A program made the translations under genes and the position numbers. Shown piece by piece: positions 54,161 through 64,000 of a stretch of DNA of 64,000 bases. Every line of letters starts with the position of its first letter. The stretch's first letter is position 1. The DNA is from Phaeobacter gallaeciensis (GTDB taxonomy: Bacteria > Pseudomonadota > Alphaproteobacteria > Rhodobacterales > Rhodobacteraceae), in assembly GCF_001678945.1 (NCBI RefSeq), contig NZ_CP015124.1, positions 62,001 through 126,000 on the forward strand. The letters run 5' to 3'. The notes under the pieces were generated by a model, which saw only the letters and a list, made by a program, of their open reading frames with translations, was not told where the DNA came from and searched no databases.

Positions 54161-56635
54161 CTAGTTCCGGGGCAGGATACGGGTCACCCCGACTGCCGCC
54201 GCGCGGGCAAGATCCTCGTCCAGAGACATCGGAATATATTCACCCCGGCGCCACAACTGGGCCATGTCGTCATAGTGGCGCGAGAGGAAGTGTCCAGACT
54301 GGCCGGTCGAGGTAATAAAGACCGAACTGTCCGGATCGGCGAAATCATAGACGCCGCGGAACCCGGCGGCGTGGACATTCTGAAACGGCATCGGGCCTTC
54401 GCCAGAGGTGCGCCCGCGCTGCAGGGTGTTGTCGCCGCCACTGGTGGACTGGCGGATGTTCACAAAGAACCGCAGCACCGGCACCTCGCCCAGAACCTCG
54501 TGATCGTGGGTGGCTTGGTGGGCATCGCCCCAACGCAGCGATTCCAGCGCGGTGCCATAGCGTTCCTCGATCCAGATCAGCGCATCGTCCAGCGCCAGCC
54601 GTGCCATGTCGGTACAGGTTTCCCGCGGCGCGCTTTGCCGGACATCGCACCAGGCGGCAGCACCATCGATGTCGCGGTAGACCCGTTCGATGAACAGCGG
54701 GTCCACGTGTTTGTACTCTTCCGTCAGCGGTCCCAGATCATCGGTGATCAGCCGCGCTTGCAGCGCCCGGAGCCAGGCCGCATAGATCAACGGCTCCGGC
54801 AGGTGCTCATTCATTTCGCCGTTCCATTCAGACAGCAGGGTCAGCGCGGTGTGACGCTGGCGTTCGCGGCTGCCTTCGGGGGCGGCCTCGCCCGTGAACC
54901 ACAGGTCTGCCCCTATCAGCGGCAGCAGGGCCCGGGCAGAGTAGGATACCGTATCAAGCTGCGCCTCAATGAAGCTGTCGCGCGTATGCACTTCGCGGTT
55001 CTGCATCAAGCGGCGCCAGCGGTTGATCCGCTGGGTGTCGCCCCAGTCGAAGGAGACATGGTTGGGAAAGGGGCGGTCCAGCAGCTTGTTATTGGTATTG
55101 CCCAGGATCCCGCCACGGGGACTGATGAATTCCGGGTTGGCAGCATAGGGAGCGCGGCCTTTCCAAATGTTTTCCCGGCGCCAGCCCTGGCTTGGCAGGC
55201 GGCCCTTGCTTTGATGGCGTGCATCGCGCTGGGGAATGGCGCCGATGGTCTTGAGGGCAATCGTTTCCTTATCCGCCAGCGTCAGGTTCTGCGAAGGTGC
55301 AATATAATCTTCGGCGACACGGATCGCTTCCCGGGCCGAGGCGCTGCGCATCAAAGCGATGGCGGCGCTGACCGAGGTATCTTCGCCCGACAAAGCCGTC
55401 CAGCCAAGGCTGACCACGTGACCCGGCGGGGTGATGGTGGCCAGAGAGAACATGGACCCCGGAAGAACCGGCCCGTTTTCGGTCCAGCGCAGGGTCAGGG
55501 TGACTGGCGGCGCGTCCTTGATGTTGATGATGGACCGGCGGGTAACGAAAGGCGTGTAACCCGTTGGACTTAAATATTCTTCGGGATTTTCGGCATTGAT
55601 CTTTTCGATGAAGAGATCCTGATCATCCATGTAGGAAGAGGTGATCCCCCAGCCCAAGTCGTTTGAGCGTCCGGTGAGCACGGCAGGCAGCCCTGGTATG
55701 GTTCCGCCAATCACGCCGCCGGTCGCCAACTCCATCCGCGCCAGATACCAGATCCCGGGCGCGCTGAGGCCCAGATGTGGATCATTGGCCAGTAGGGTGC
55801 CGCCCGTGGCGGATCGACTGGGATCGGCAGCCCAGGCATTGGACGCGCCGCCAAGGCCGCGCGGCGCGAGCGGAAACAGGCGACTTTCCGGTTCGGGCGA
55901 AGAGGCGGCGATGCGCGGTACATCTGGGAACAGGCTCGCATATTCCGGCAGCGCGGCCGTGCCGGATCCCGGCGCATCGGGCAGGATATCAAACAGGCGT
56001 TCCGGATCGGCGAGCGCCAGAGAGGTGCGTGCACGCAGGATTTCCTCGCGCATATGGCCTGACAGTTTCAGCGCCATCAGTTTCATGATCGCGATACTGT
56101 CGGCAGGCTGCCATGGGGCCAGCGGCATATTAAACAGGAACATCTCCGGCGCGCCGCGTCCCAGCGCCTCTTCGTTGATCTCCTGCAGGCGGGCATTCAC
56201 ACCAGCGGAATAGGCGGTCAACGCGGCCATGGCTTCGGGTGTCTGAACCGCGACCGATTGTTGTGCCAGCCGGTAAAGATCAAGCCGCCGCACGAAAGTA
56301 TCGACCTCAATGGTGCGGGTACCAAAGATCTCGGACAGACGTCCCTGCGCGGTGCGCCGCATTACAGCCATCTGCCACAAGCGGTCCTGCGCATGGGCAT
56401 AGCCGAGGCCGAAAAACACGTCCTCGTCACTGGCACCGATGCTGCTGAAGATATGCGGCACATTGGCGTTGTCGCGGACTATCTCGACCGGGGCCGTGGG
56501 GCCGGGCAGGGCAATCGTCTTGTCATAATCGGGCAGAGACTGGGAGGCGAAATAGTAGGCCAGGACAACCGCAGCGAGCGACAGCAGAATCAAGGTGGCG
56601 GTCAGTCGCATCAGCCAGCGGAACAGGAGTGCCAT
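54161..56635 (-). CDS. Penicillin acylase family protein (Ntn hydrolase)
   Basis: The 824-aa protein belongs to the S45 penicillin/AHL acylase family, which cleaves amide bonds of acylated substrates and matures by self-cleavage. An N-terminal membrane segment (about 9-30) suggests periplasmic placement. The alpha part contains VEIVRDNANVPHIF, FFGLGYAHAQDRLWQM. The processing site is GGASNAWA, with Ser265 as the predicted new N-terminal nucleophile of the beta chain. The family includes quorum-quenching AHL acylases, relevant in roseobacters, but substrate is unknown. The antiporter gene's ATG is 15 nt downstream of its stop on the same strand, so the two may be an operon. Confidence 0.92.
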   Translation of the reverse strand: MALLFRWLMRLTATLILLSLAAVVLAYYFASQSLPDYDKTIALPGPTAPVEIVRDNANVPHIFSSIGASDEDVFFGLGYAHAQDRLWQMAVMRRTAQGRLSEIFGTRTIEVDTFVRRLDLYRLAQQSVAVQTPEAMAALTAYSAGVNARLQEINEEALGRGAPEMFLFNMPLAPWQPADSIAIMKLMALKLSGHMREEILRARTSLALADPERLFDILPDAPGSGTAALPEYASLFPDVPRIAASSPEPESRLFPLAPRGLGGASNAWAADPSRSATGGTLLANDPHLGLSAPGIWYLARMELATGGVIGGTIPGLPAVLTGRSNDLGWGITSSYMDDQDLFIEKINAENPEEYLSPTGYTPFVTRRSIINIKDAPPVTLTLRWTENGPVLPGSMFSLATITPPGHVVSLGWTALSGEDTSVSAAIALMRSASAREAIRVAEDYIAPSQNLTLADKETIALKTIGAIPQRDARHQSKGRLPSQGWRRENIWKGRAPYAANPEFISPRGGILGNTNNKLLDRPFPNHVSFDWGDTQRINRWRRLMQNREVHTRDSFIEAQLDTVSYSARALLPLIGADLWFTGEAAPEGSRERQRHTALTLLSEWNGEMNEHLPEPLIYAAWLRALQARLITDDLGPLTEEYKHVDPLFIERVYRDIDGAAAWCDVRQSAPRETCTDMARLALDDALIWIEERYGTALESLRWGDAHQATHDHEVLGEVPVLRFFVNIRQSTSGGDNTLQRGRTSGEGPMPFQNVHAAGFRGVYDFADPDSSVFITSTGQSGHFLSRHYDDMAQLWRRGEYIPMSLDEDLARAAAVGVTRILPRN

Positions 56636-56748
56636 ATAAAGGTTTTTCCCTTTGTTTTCTGTGTTCAGCGGCCTGGCACGATTGCACCCCGCGCCGCCAG
56701 TGCTAGGGTAGCGTCAACATATGCCAAGAAAGCACAGGGGAAAAGCAC

Positions 56749-57621
56749 ATGGCAAAAGCTGCATTTCTGGGGTTGGGAGTTATGGGCTATCCGATGGCCG
56801 GACACCTGCAATCGGCGGGTCACGAGGTGACGGTCTATAACCGCACCGCCGCCAAGGCCGAGGCCTGGGTCAAGGAGCACGGCGGTGCCAGCGCGCCAAC
56901 TCCGCGCGAGGCGGCTGCGGGCGCGGAATTCGTGATGTCCTGCGTTGGCAACGATGATGACCTGCGCTCGGTCTGCCTGGGGCCGGATGGCGCGTTTGCC
57001 GGGATGGCCAAGGGCGGCGTTTTTGTCGATCACACCACGGTCTCTGCCAGCGTCACGCGGGAGCTTTTCGAGGCGGCTGCCGAGCTGGGCATTTCCTTTG
57101 TAGATGCGCCGATTTCTGGCGGTCAGGCGGGCGCCGAGAATGGGGTTCTATCGGTGATGTGCGGTGGTGAAGCGGAGGCCTATGCCCGCGCGGAGCCCAT
57201 CATCGACGCCTATGCCCGTATCTGCCGCCGGATTGGCGACAGCGGCGCCGGCCAGATGACCAAGATGTGCAACCAGATCGCAATCGCCGGGTTGGTGCAG
57301 GGGCTCGCGGAATCGCTGCATTTTGCAGAAAAGGCGGGGCTGGATGGCCGCGCCGTGGTCGAGGTAATCAGCCAGGGGGCGGCAGGCAGCTGGCAGATGG
57401 CAAACCGTTATGAGACCATGCTGGACGATCATTTCGAACATGGCTTTGCGGTGGACTGGATGCGCAAGGATCTGGGGATCTGTCTGGATGCCGCAGACGA
57501 AACCGGAGCCAGCCTGCCGGTGACCGCGCTGGTCGATCAGTTCTACAAGGACGTGCAGAAGATGGGCGGCGGGCGCTGGGATACCTCGTCCCTGTTCAAA
57601 CGCCTGAAGTCAGCAGGTTAA
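56749..57621 (+). CDS. 3-hydroxyisobutyrate dehydrogenase-family oxidoreductase
   Basis: The 290-aa beta-hydroxyacid dehydrogenase has the Rossmann start KAAFLGLGVMGYPMAGHL, the substrate loop FVDAPISGGQAGAENG, and the catalytic Lys in GAGQMTKMCNQIAI. It oxidises or reduces a 3-hydroxy acid or related carbonyl using NAD(P). The R in the YNRT turn suggests NADP use, though that is a weak guide. The neighbours (a divergent penicillin acylase family gene and a convergent SYLF gene) give no pathway. Could be a succinic semialdehyde or tartronate semialdehyde reductase type. Confidence 0.88.
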   Translation: MAKAAFLGLGVMGYPMAGHLQSAGHEVTVYNRTAAKAEAWVKEHGGASAPTPREAAAGAEFVMSCVGNDDDLRSVCLGPDGAFAGMAKGGVFVDHTTVSASVTRELFEAAAELGISFVDAPISGGQAGAENGVLSVMCGGEAEAYARAEPIIDAYARICRRIGDSGAGQMTKMCNQIAIAGLVQGLAESLHFAEKAGLDGRAVVEVISQGAAGSWQMANRYETMLDDHFEHGFAVDWMRKDLGICLDAADETGASLPVTALVDQFYKDVQKMGGGRWDTSSLFKRLKSAG

Positions 57622-57645
57622 GAGGAGCCCGTAACTACTTGAAAT

Positions 57646-57679
57646 AAAAGGCGCGCCCGGAATGTGGCGCGCCTTTTTT
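57646..57679. terminator. Terminator between convergent genes
   Basis: AAAAGGCGCGCC (57646-57657) pairs with GGCGCGCCTTTT around an 8-nt loop, ending in TTTTTT. It serves the dehydrogenase gene and, with A residues on the other side, probably the SYLF gene too. Confidence 0.92.
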
Positions 57680-57720
57680 ATCTGCGGCTTCAGCGGAGAA
57701 ATCAGCTGAGCCGTGTCCGA

Positions 57721-58296
57721 TCAGGGAATGATGCGGGTGTATTTGGTGCCTTCCAGGGTGGCGCCAACACGCAGACCGGCCTGCGCGAAAACGGCCGCCA
57801 GGATCGGAGAGGTCAGGGTATTGGTGTCCGCCGCGACAGAGTTGCCATCGTCTTTGATCACATATTCAAGATCAGCGCCGGCTGCCCAACCCGAAGAGCG
57901 TCGGAACCCGGCCAGGGCATCGTCCGTCATGAAGAACAGCACATGGGCGTATTGCTGGGCGCCGATCTGCAACCCGGCGTTGCCCTTGACCGTGGAATAG
58001 TAATCGACCGTTACGCCATTGATGCGCAGCGCGCCGCGCCCATAGGCGCCGCCAATCAGGAAACCAGCCTCGGTAACCAACGGCATCACCAGCATGCCGG
58101 TCGATTTCTCGGCCAGCGTGATGGTGTTGGGGTATCGGCTGTACATCTGGTTGAGGGTGGCATCGACGCGGGCGTCGATAGTGGCGGCATTGTTGTTGCC
58201 AACGCCATTGCCACAGGCCGCAACCGCTCCGGTCCCGGCAAGAATGCCAAGAGTGAAGCCGCGGCGCGTCAAGCGGGGGGAAATATGTCTGCTCAT
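57721..58296 (-). CDS. SYLF/YSC84 domain lipoprotein
   Basis: The 191-aa protein has an RR-containing signal (PRLTRRGFTLGILAG) and a lipobox-like VAAC at about 24-27, so it is likely exported, possibly by Tat, and lipidated. The body matches the SYLF (YSC84/Ysc84-like) lipid-binding domain: KSTGMLVMPLVTEAGFLIGG, AYGRGALRING, GLQIGAQQYAHVLFFMTDDAL. Such proteins bind phosphoinositides or other lipids in eukaryotes; bacterial function is unknown. The start has GGGGG at about -13. Confidence 0.86.
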   Translation of the reverse strand: MSRHISPRLTRRGFTLGILAGTGAVAACGNGVGNNNAATIDARVDATLNQMYSRYPNTITLAEKSTGMLVMPLVTEAGFLIGGAYGRGALRINGVTVDYYSTVKGNAGLQIGAQQYAHVLFFMTDDALAGFRRSSGWAAGADLEYVIKDDGNSVAADTNTLTSPILAAVFAQAGLRVGATLEGTKYTRIIP

Positions 58297-58482
58297 GTGA
58301 AGTGTTGCCTGTCACGTTGTGGATAAAGGCCGGTTGTTCGGCTCTGGGCAGGATCATAGGCGGAAAAAAGCCCGCTGTCATCTACGACAACAGCGCCGCA
58401 GCCCGCCTGAGCGGCTTCCCGCAGGGCGTTCGTGTGGGGCTGGCAGTGTCCGTCGCCGGAAGTGATCCCGGACAGCGGTGGA

Positions 58483-59481
58483 TCAGCCGTTCAGGATCCG
58501 TGCGGTTTCAGGCGCGAAATAGGTCAGAATACCGTCACAGCCTGCGCGTTTGAACGCGAGAAGGCTTTCCAGCATGACCTGTTCGCCATTGATCCAGCCA
58601 TTCTGGGCGGCAGCCTGGATCATCGCGTATTCGCCAGAAACCTGATAGGCGAAGGTGGGCGTGCCAAAGGTGGTTTTGACCCGGTGGCAGATGTCCAGGT
58701 AGGCAATGCCGGGTTTGACCATGACCATATCTGCGCCTTCCTGCAGGTCGCGTTCGACCAGCCGCAGCGCCTCGTCCGAGTTGCCGGGGTCCATCTGATA
58801 GGTCTTCTTGTCGCCTTTGAGTGCGCCAGAGGCACCGACCGCGTCGCGGAACGGGCCGTAAAAGCCAGAGGCGTATTTGGCCGAATAGGACAGGATCGAT
58901 ACGTTGCGGTGGCCGCCCTGTTCCAGGCCGCTGCGCATGGCGGCGATCCGACCGTCCATCATGTCCGACGGACCGATGATGTCCGCACCGGCCTCGGCTT
59001 GCGCGAGGGTCATCTTCACCAGTGCCTCGACAGTTTCATCGTTGAGGATCTCACCATCGACGACAAAACCATCGTGACCGTTGATGTTATAGGGATCGAG
59101 CGCCACGTCGGTCATCACTGCGATCTCCGGCGCGACCGCCTTGATCGCGCGGATAGCACGGTTGCACAGGTTGTCGGGGTTCCAGGCCTCAGCGCAGTCT
59201 TCGGTCTTGAGCGCCGGATCGGTATAGGGAAAGAGGCAGATCGCCGGAATGCCAAGGGCCTGCGCCTCGACTGCCGCTTCGGCGATCTTGTCGACCGAAC
59301 GGCGCACCACGCCGGGCATGGAGACCACCGGCTCCACGATTCCTTCACCATCGCGCACGAAAACCGGCCAGATCAGATCATCCGTGGTCAGGGTGTTCTC
59401 GCGGACCAACCCGCGGATCGCAGGGCTAACACGGGTACGGCGCAGGCGGGCGGCGGGAAAGGGGGCGACGGTCGGCTTCAT
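58483..59481 (-). CDS. hemB: Delta-aminolevulinic acid dehydratase (porphobilinogen synthase)
   Basis: HemB condenses two aminolevulinates to porphobilinogen in heme synthesis. The 332-aa protein has both active-site lysines (SYSAKYASGFYG and MVMVKPGIAYLD). In place of the zinc-binding cysteine cluster it shows DVALDPYNINGHDG, the Asp/Ala-rich form typical of magnesium-dependent alphaproteobacterial enzymes. Monocistronic as far as can be seen. Between hemB and the next gene (59482-59650) I see no further feature. Confidence 0.96.
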   Translation of the reverse strand: MKPTVAPFPAARLRRTRVSPAIRGLVRENTLTTDDLIWPVFVRDGEGIVEPVVSMPGVVRRSVDKIAEAAVEAQALGIPAICLFPYTDPALKTEDCAEAWNPDNLCNRAIRAIKAVAPEIAVMTDVALDPYNINGHDGFVVDGEILNDETVEALVKMTLAQAEAGADIIGPSDMMDGRIAAMRSGLEQGGHRNVSILSYSAKYASGFYGPFRDAVGASGALKGDKKTYQMDPGNSDEALRLVERDLQEGADMVMVKPGIAYLDICHRVKTTFGTPTFAYQVSGEYAMIQAAAQNGWINGEQVMLESLLAFKRAGCDGILTYFAPETARILNG

Positions 59482-59650
59482 CGTGGTCTCTCATCTCTCT
59501 GTGGCACGCCTGTGGGTCGCATGGAACCGCGCCCTCATGCAAGTGGCACAATCGCCGCGCTTGTGCGGGCCGTGTCTGCGGGGCTTGTGCCGGGGGCTTT
59601 GGCGGTGGATATAAGGCGGCGAATGCGAACAGACGGAAGAGGGCACGGGA

Positions 59651-60175
59651 TTGGATCTGTTTCAGACATTGACCGAAATGATCGACCTGCGGTCTTTTTC
59701 CAACCTGTGGTACTGGATCGCGCTGGCGGTGATGTGGTCCACGGCCAGCCATTGGATCCTTGGGGTGCCCTTTGACATGGTGCACCGGGCCCGCAAGAAC
59801 GGCGGCCAGAGCGCCGAGGATCTGGAGGATCTGGTGCGGATCAACGTAAACCGCATGCTCTATGTGGTTCAAATGGCGGGACTTTGGATCCTTGCGATCG
59901 CTTGCTTCGTGCTGTCGTCCCTGGCGACCTTGGGCTTTGGTCTTGACGTGGAATTCGCGCAGGCGGTGTTCCTGCTGCTGTTCCCGATGGCAACGGTGGG
60001 TCTGGTCAATCTGGCGACGGCGCGGTCGATCCGCCTGAATGAGCCGCAGGGAGATGCGCTCTACCGCAGACTTGCCACCTGCCGCTTTGCGATCCAGATC
60101 ATCGGCATGATCTCCATCTTCGTTACCGCGATGTGGGGCATGTACCAGAATCTGCGGCTGGGCGTCTTTGGCTGA
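59651..60175 (+). CDS. Small membrane protein, named 'component of SufBCD complex' in related genomes
   Basis: The 174-aa protein has four hydrophobic segments (about 19-37, 70-94, 100-124, 145-165), with no soluble domain and a moderately charged loop (HRARKNGGQSAEDLEDLV). I recall the label 'component of SufBCD complex' for roseobacter homologues, but nothing in the sequence shows Fe-S work and no suf genes are near. It starts with a TTG (59651) preceded by GAGGG; an ATG ten codons later is possible. It lies just upstream of mfd in the same direction. Confidence 0.72.
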   Translation: MDLFQTLTEMIDLRSFSNLWYWIALAVMWSTASHWILGVPFDMVHRARKNGGQSAEDLEDLVRINVNRMLYVVQMAGLWILAIACFVLSSLATLGFGLDVEFAQAVFLLLFPMATVGLVNLATARSIRLNEPQGDALYRRLATCRFAIQIIGMISIFVTAMWGMYQNLRLGVFG

Positions 60176-60229
60176 GCATCACCAGGGACCCAGAGCTGAA
60201 GAAACACAATGAAGAGGGAGACGCGCAGC

Positions 60230-63200
60230 ATGGCGCAGCCTGCGATAACCATGGGCGGCGCGCCGGAAGGGTTCGATGCCCGGCTGGTGCTGAAAGAGGT
60301 CGAGACGTCCGGCGGTCCGGTTCTTCATGTGGCCCGCGATGACAAGCGGATGGAGGCGATGCGCGCCGCGCTGGCCTTCTTTGCGCCGGACATGCCGGTC
60401 TTTGTCTTTCCCGGCTGGGATTGTCTGCCCTATGACCGCGTCTCGCCCAACGCCGATATCTCCGCCGCGCGGATGGCGACGCTGGCGGCGCTGGTCCACC
60501 AGATGCCATCGCAGTTCATCCTGCTGACCACGCTCAACGCTGCCAGCCAGCGGGTGCCCGCGCGTGAGGTCCTGCGCGAAGCAGCCTTCAGCGCCCGGGT
60601 CGACCACCGGATCGATGAAACCGCGCTGCGGCAGTTCCTCGTCCGTATGGGCTTCACGCAAAGCCCGACGGTGATGGAGCCGGGCGACTACGCGATCCGG
60701 GGCGGCATCATCGATATCTTCCCGCCGGGCGACACCGGGCCGGTGCGGCTGGATCTGTTCGGTGACGTGCTGGATGGAGCGCGCCGGTTTGATCCGGTGA
60801 CCCAGCGGACCACCGAAAAACTTGACCTGATTGAGCTGGCGCCGGTCTCCGAAGTGATCCTGGACGAGGCCGCCGTGACCCGGTTCCGGCAGAACTACCG
60901 CATCGAATTCGGCGCTGCGGGCACTGACGATCCGCTGTACGAGGCGGTCAGCGCCGGCCGCAAGCATCAGGGTATCGAACATTGGCTGCCGTTCTTCCAC
61001 GAGAAGCTGGAAACCCTGTTTGACTACCTGCCGCAGGCCTCGGTCACGCTGGACGATCAGGTCACCGCATCGCGGCTGGCGCGCTGGGACAGTATCGCGG
61101 ACCAGTATGAAACCCGCAAACTGGCGATGGCACAAAAGGGACGGCTGGACACGGTTTACAAACCCACGCCGCCGGGGCTGCTCTATCTCGACGACAGCGC
61201 CTGGGAGGACGCAACCAGCGCCCATCGCACCATCCAACTGCACCCGCTGGCGCAGGCCTCTGGCCCCGGTGTGGTGGATGCAGGCGGGCGGATCGGGCGG
61301 GATTTCGCGCCCGAACGTCAGTTGGAAAACGTCAGTCTTTTTGGCGCCTTGGCCGCCCATATTCAAGAGCGGATGCAAAAAGGCCCGGTCGTGGTTGCCT
61401 CATACTCCGAAGGTGCGCGGGAACGTCTGACCGGGTTGATCGAAGACGAAGGTTTGGCCGAGGCGATCCCGGTCATGGACGGCACCCGGATCGGAAAATC
61501 CGGGCTGCATCTGGCGGTCTGGGCGCTGGAACACGGGTTCGAAGCGCCGGACATGACGGTGATCTCCGAGCAGGACGTGCTGGGCGACAGGCTGATCCGC
61601 TCGCCCAAGAAACGCCGCAAGGCCGAGAATTTCCTGACCGAGGCGCAATCGCTGTCGCCGGGGGATCTGGTGGTGCATGTCGACCACGGCATTGGTCGCT
61701 ATCAGGGGATGGAGGTCATCACCGCCGCCGGTGCGGCCCACGAATGCCTGCTGCTGGAATATGCCGAAGAGGCCAAGCTGTACCTGCCGGTCGAGAATAT
61801 CGAACTGCTGAGCAAATATGGCCATGATGAGGGGCTTCTTGACCGGCTGGGCGGCGGTGCTTGGCAGGCGAAGAAGGCCAAGCTGAAAGAGCGCATTCGG
61901 GAGATGGCCGACCGGCTGATCCGGATCGCGGCCGAACGGGCGCTGCGCAAGGCGCCGATCATGGATCCGCCGCCGCACGCTTGGGAGGAATTCTCGGCCC
62001 GTTTCCCCTATCAGGAAACCGACGATCAGCTGCGCGCCATCGAGGACGTGATGGCGGATATGACCTCGGGCCAGCCAATGGACCGGTTGATTTGCGGCGA
62101 TGTCGGCTTTGGCAAGACCGAGGTCGCGATGCGCGCGGCCTTTGTCGCGGCGATGTCCGGCGTGCAGGTCGCGGTGATCGCGCCGACAACCCTGCTGGCG
62201 CGTCAGCACGCGGCCTCGTTCGCCGAACGGTTCCGGGGTTTCCCTTTGGAAGTCAGACAGTTGTCGCGCTTTGTTACGGCAAAGGATGCCGCCAAAACGC
62301 GCGAAGGGATGGCCAAGGGCACCGTTGATATCGTGATCGGCACCCACGCACTGTTGGCCAAGGGTATCAAGTTTCAAAACCTTGGCCTGCTGATCATCGA
62401 CGAAGAGCAGCATTTCGGCGTCGGCCATAAGGAACGCCTGAAGCAGCTGCGCAGCGACATTCACGTGCTGACCCTGACCGCAACGCCGATCCCGCGGACC
62501 CTGCAGCTGAGCCTGACGGGCGTGCGGGATCTGTCGATCATCGGCACGCCGCCGGTGGACCGGCTGGCGATCCGCACCTATGTCAGCGAATTCGACGCTG
62601 TCACCATCCGCGAAGGGTTGCTGCGGGAACATTATCGCGGCGGACAAAGCTTTTACGTGGTACCGCGGATTTCAGACCTCGCCGAGGTCGAGGAATTCCT
62701 CAAGGAGCAACTGCCCGAGCTGACCTATGTGGTGGCGCATGGTCAGATGGCGGCCGGGGAACTGGATGACCGGATGAATGCCTTCTACGACGGCAAATTC
62801 GACATCCTTCTGGCGACAACCATCGTGGAATCGGGCCTCGACATTCCGACGGCAAACACCATGGTGGTGCACCGGGCCGATATGTTCGGTCTGGCGCAGC
62901 TTTATCAGATCCGGGGCCGGGTGGGCCGTTCGAAAACCCGTGCCTATGCTTACCTGACCACCAAGCCGCGCGTGCGCCTGACCGCGACGGCTGAAAAACG
63001 GCTCAAGGTGCTCGGTTCGCTCGACACTCTGGGCGCCGGATTTACCCTTGCCAGTCAGGATCTTGATATCCGCGGCGCTGGGAACCTGCTGGGCGAGGAA
63101 CAATCGGGCCAGATGCGCGATGTGGGCTACGAGCTGTACCAATCCATGCTGGAAGAGGCGATTGCCAAGATCAAGGCCGGGGAGTTGGAGGGCCTTTCCG

Positions 63201-63691
63201 AGGGCGACGATCAGTGGGCGCCGCAGATCAATCTGGGCGTGCCGGTGCTGATCCCCGAGGACTACGTGCCCGACCTTGATGTGCGCCTTGGCCTCTATCG
63301 CCGCCTCTCGGGCCTCACGACCAAGGTCGAGCTGGAAGGGTTCGCGGCAGAACTGATCGACCGGTTCGGCAAACTGCCGAAAGAGGTCAACACCTTGATG
63401 CTGGTGGTGCGGATCAAGGCGATGTGCAAACGCGCGGGCATCGCCAAGCTGGACGCCGGTCCCAAGGGCGCAACCCTGCAGTTCCACAATGACAAATTCG
63501 CCTCCCCTCAGGGGCTGGTCGAATTCATCGAGGATCAGAAGGGCCTGGCCAAGGTCAAGGACAACAAGATCGTCGTGCGTCGCGACTGGAAGAAGGACAG
63601 CGACAAGATCAAGGGCGCCTTTGCCATCGCCCGCGACCTGGCCGAAAAGGTGGTCGCGGAGAAGAAAAAAGCCAAGGCAAAGCAGGGCTAG
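60230..63691 (+). CDS. mfd: Transcription-repair coupling factor Mfd
   Basis: Mfd removes RNA polymerase stalled at lesions and recruits UvrA. The 1153-aa protein has the UvrB-like N-terminal modules ([16 protein letters not shown]), the RNAP-interacting CarD-like domain ([19 protein letters not shown]), the translocase with Walker [13 protein letters not shown] and DEEQHFGV, motif [10 protein letters not shown], and [14 protein letters not shown] in the second RecA lobe, then the C-terminal D7 domain and a Lys-rich tail. The ATG at 60230 has GAGGGAG upstream; an ATG at 60209 adds 7 residues. All expected parts are present. Confidence 0.96.
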   Translation: MAQPAITMGGAPEGFDARLVLKEVETSGGPVLHVARDDKRMEAMRAALAFFAPDMPVFVFPGWDCLPYDRVSPNADISAARMATLAALVHQMPSQFILLTTLNAASQRVPAREVLREAAFSARVDHRIDETALRQFLVRMGFTQSPTVMEPGDYAIRGGIIDIFPPGDTGPVRLDLFGDVLDGARRFDPVTQRTTEKLDLIELAPVSEVILDEAAVTRFRQNYRIEFGAAGTDDPLYEAVSAGRKHQGIEHWLPFFHEKLETLFDYLPQASVTLDDQVTASRLARWDSIADQYETRKLAMAQKGRLDTVYKPTPPGLLYLDDSAWEDATSAHRTIQLHPLAQASGPGVVDAGGRIGRDFAPERQLENVSLFGALAAHIQERMQKGPVVVASYSEGARERLTGLIEDEGLAEAIPVMDGTRIGKSGLHLAVWALEHGFEAPDMTVISEQDVLGDRLIRSPKKRRKAENFLTEAQSLSPGDLVVHVDHGIGRYQGMEVITAAGAAHECLLLEYAEEAKLYLPVENIELLSKYGHDEGLLDRLGGGAWQAKKAKLKERIREMADRLIRIAAERALRKAPIMDPPPHAWEEFSARFPYQETDDQLRAIEDVMADMTSGQPMDRLICGDVGFGKTEVAMRAAFVAAMSGVQVAVIAPTTLLARQHAASFAERFRGFPLEVRQLSRFVTAKDAAKTREGMAKGTVDIVIGTHALLAKGIKFQNLGLLIIDEEQHFGVGHKERLKQLRSDIHVLTLTATPIPRTLQLSLTGVRDLSIIGTPPVDRLAIRTYVSEFDAVTIREGLLREHYRGGQSFYVVPRISDLAEVEEFLKEQLPELTYVVAHGQMAAGELDDRMNAFYDGKFDILLATTIVESGLDIPTANTMVVHRADMFGLAQLYQIRGRVGRSKTRAYAYLTTKPRVRLTATAEKRLKVLGSLDTLGAGFTLASQDLDIRGAGNLLGEEQSGQMRDVGYELYQSMLEEAIAKIKAGELEGLSEGDDQWAPQINLGVPVLIPEDYVPDLDVRLGLYRRLSGLTTKVELEGFAAELIDRFGKLPKEVNTLMLVVRIKAMCKRAGIAKLDAGPKGATLQFHNDKFASPQGLVEFIEDQKGLAKVKDNKIVVRRDWKKDSDKIKGAFAIARDLAEKVVAEKKKAKAKQG

Positions 63692-63718
63692 GCCTTCAGC
63701 GCGCAGGGATGGTGCGGG

Positions 63719-64000
63719 TCAGGCGCAACAGTCCTGCGGCGCCATCGCCACCTGCGCGCAGCCGCAGGAGGCCATGATCCCGTCCGAACGCGCCTGCGCC
63801 AGATCCAGCTTCTGGCGAATGTGGTCGATTTCCACGGTTTCCCCACGCGCCGCGAGGCAGTCGTGCAACCCTTTGAGGCTCCAGACGTTGTCGGGATGGA
63901 TCGACGCCCGCGACAGGGTGCCATCCAGTCCCAGATCGGCGCGATAGACGGCCTCTGCCTCCGCCACATGGCCTTGCTCTAGCAGCAGCGCCCCCAGCGC
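63719..64000 (-). CDS. TPR-repeat protein, C-terminal part only
   Basis: The frame is open to the window's right edge, so the N-terminal part lies beyond base 64000. The visible 93 codons begin ALGALLLEQGHVAEAEAVYR, a tetratricopeptide repeat, and end with a Cys-rich tail (GIMASCGCAQVAMAPQDCCA). The tail SCGC might bind a metal or be surface exposed. It is convergent with mfd. The full domain set and function cannot be judged here. Confidence 0.72.
   Translation of the reverse strand, partial: ALGALLLEQGHVAEAEAVYRADLGLDGTLSRASIHPDNVWSLKGLHDCLAARGETVEIDHIRQKLDLAQARSDGIMASCGCAQVAMAPQDCCA

Noticed and set aside
53888-55573. 561-codon frame opposite the antiporter and acylase genes
   Set aside because: Antisense shadow across two real genes, no recognisable domain.
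1-64000. tRNA, rRNA or CRISPR arrays
   Set aside because: I searched by eye for T-loop (GTTCGAATC-like) motifs, rRNA-like stretches and regularly spaced repeats and found none.

Overview
The window looks like a chromosomal segment of a marine alphaproteobacterium of the Roseobacter group (Rhodobacteraceae/Rhodobacterales). The evidence is high coding GC, the order ispDF-dusB-ntrB-ntrC-ntrY-ntrX followed downstream by trkA-trkH-hfq-hflX, NtrC and NtrX without the sigma54-contact loop, a fused indolepyruvate ferredoxin oxidoreductase, a non-pyrrolysine MttB-family protein, and a DUF6477/DUF6456 pair. The genus cannot be fixed from sequence alone. Almost everything is core chromosome. I see no tRNA, rRNA, CRISPR array, integrase or intact insertion sequence.

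Layout. 1-4.0 kb: end of zapA, then the leftward unit purL-bolA-small membrane protein-grxD (the BolA/Grx4 iron-sulfur partners). 4.0-5.3 kb: a leader with a 15-G tract, a possible small RNA and a LysR regulator. 5.4-12.5 kb: fused IOR, acyltransferase, murI, argC, ccmE. 12.6-14.4 kb: leftward speD-speE and a DUF1127 gene. 14.4-17.0 kb: a MocR regulator whose promoter carries an array of TGRTACAA boxes, then rplM-rpsI. 17.1-24.3 kb: leftward TetR regulator, ppk2, alpha/beta hydrolase, metA, P-loop protein, two DMT permeases and two sulfotransferases. 25.0-26.5 kb: a degraded, AT-richer gap holding a multiply frameshifted RfbC/RmlC-family epimerase next to the 3' end of guaA, the only clearly accessory patch. 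26.5-32.6 kb: guaA, mttB-like, DUF6477, DUF6456 regulator, oxyR. 32.6-38.6 kb: peroxiredoxin, lipA, M20 amidohydrolase, hpt, COQ10-like protein, amt, cinA, pgpA. 39.1-52.9 kb: ispDF and the nitrogen-control/potassium-uptake/Hfq block. 52.9-64.0 kb: cation antiporter, penicillin acylase family hydrolase, HIBADH-type dehydrogenase, SYLF lipoprotein, hemB, small membrane protein, mfd and a truncated TPR protein.

How genes work together. NtrBC and NtrYX are nitrogen-sensing two-component systems and Amt is a likely target. As read here, ntrB carries a single extra G that breaks its frame between the sensor and kinase parts. OxyR and the convergent peroxiredoxin are a likely peroxide-response pair. 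SpeD and SpeE make spermidine. TrkA and TrkH form a K+ uptake system. Hfq and HflX overlap by 4 bp. MetA carries Glu111, which points to acetyl-CoA rather than succinyl-CoA.

The points most worth a second look are the ntrB frameshift, the decayed surface-sugar locus beside guaA, the MocR/DUF1127 operator array, the 15-G tract upstream of purL, and a possible sRNA at about 4.21-4.29 kb. No wholly new multi-gene system is evident.
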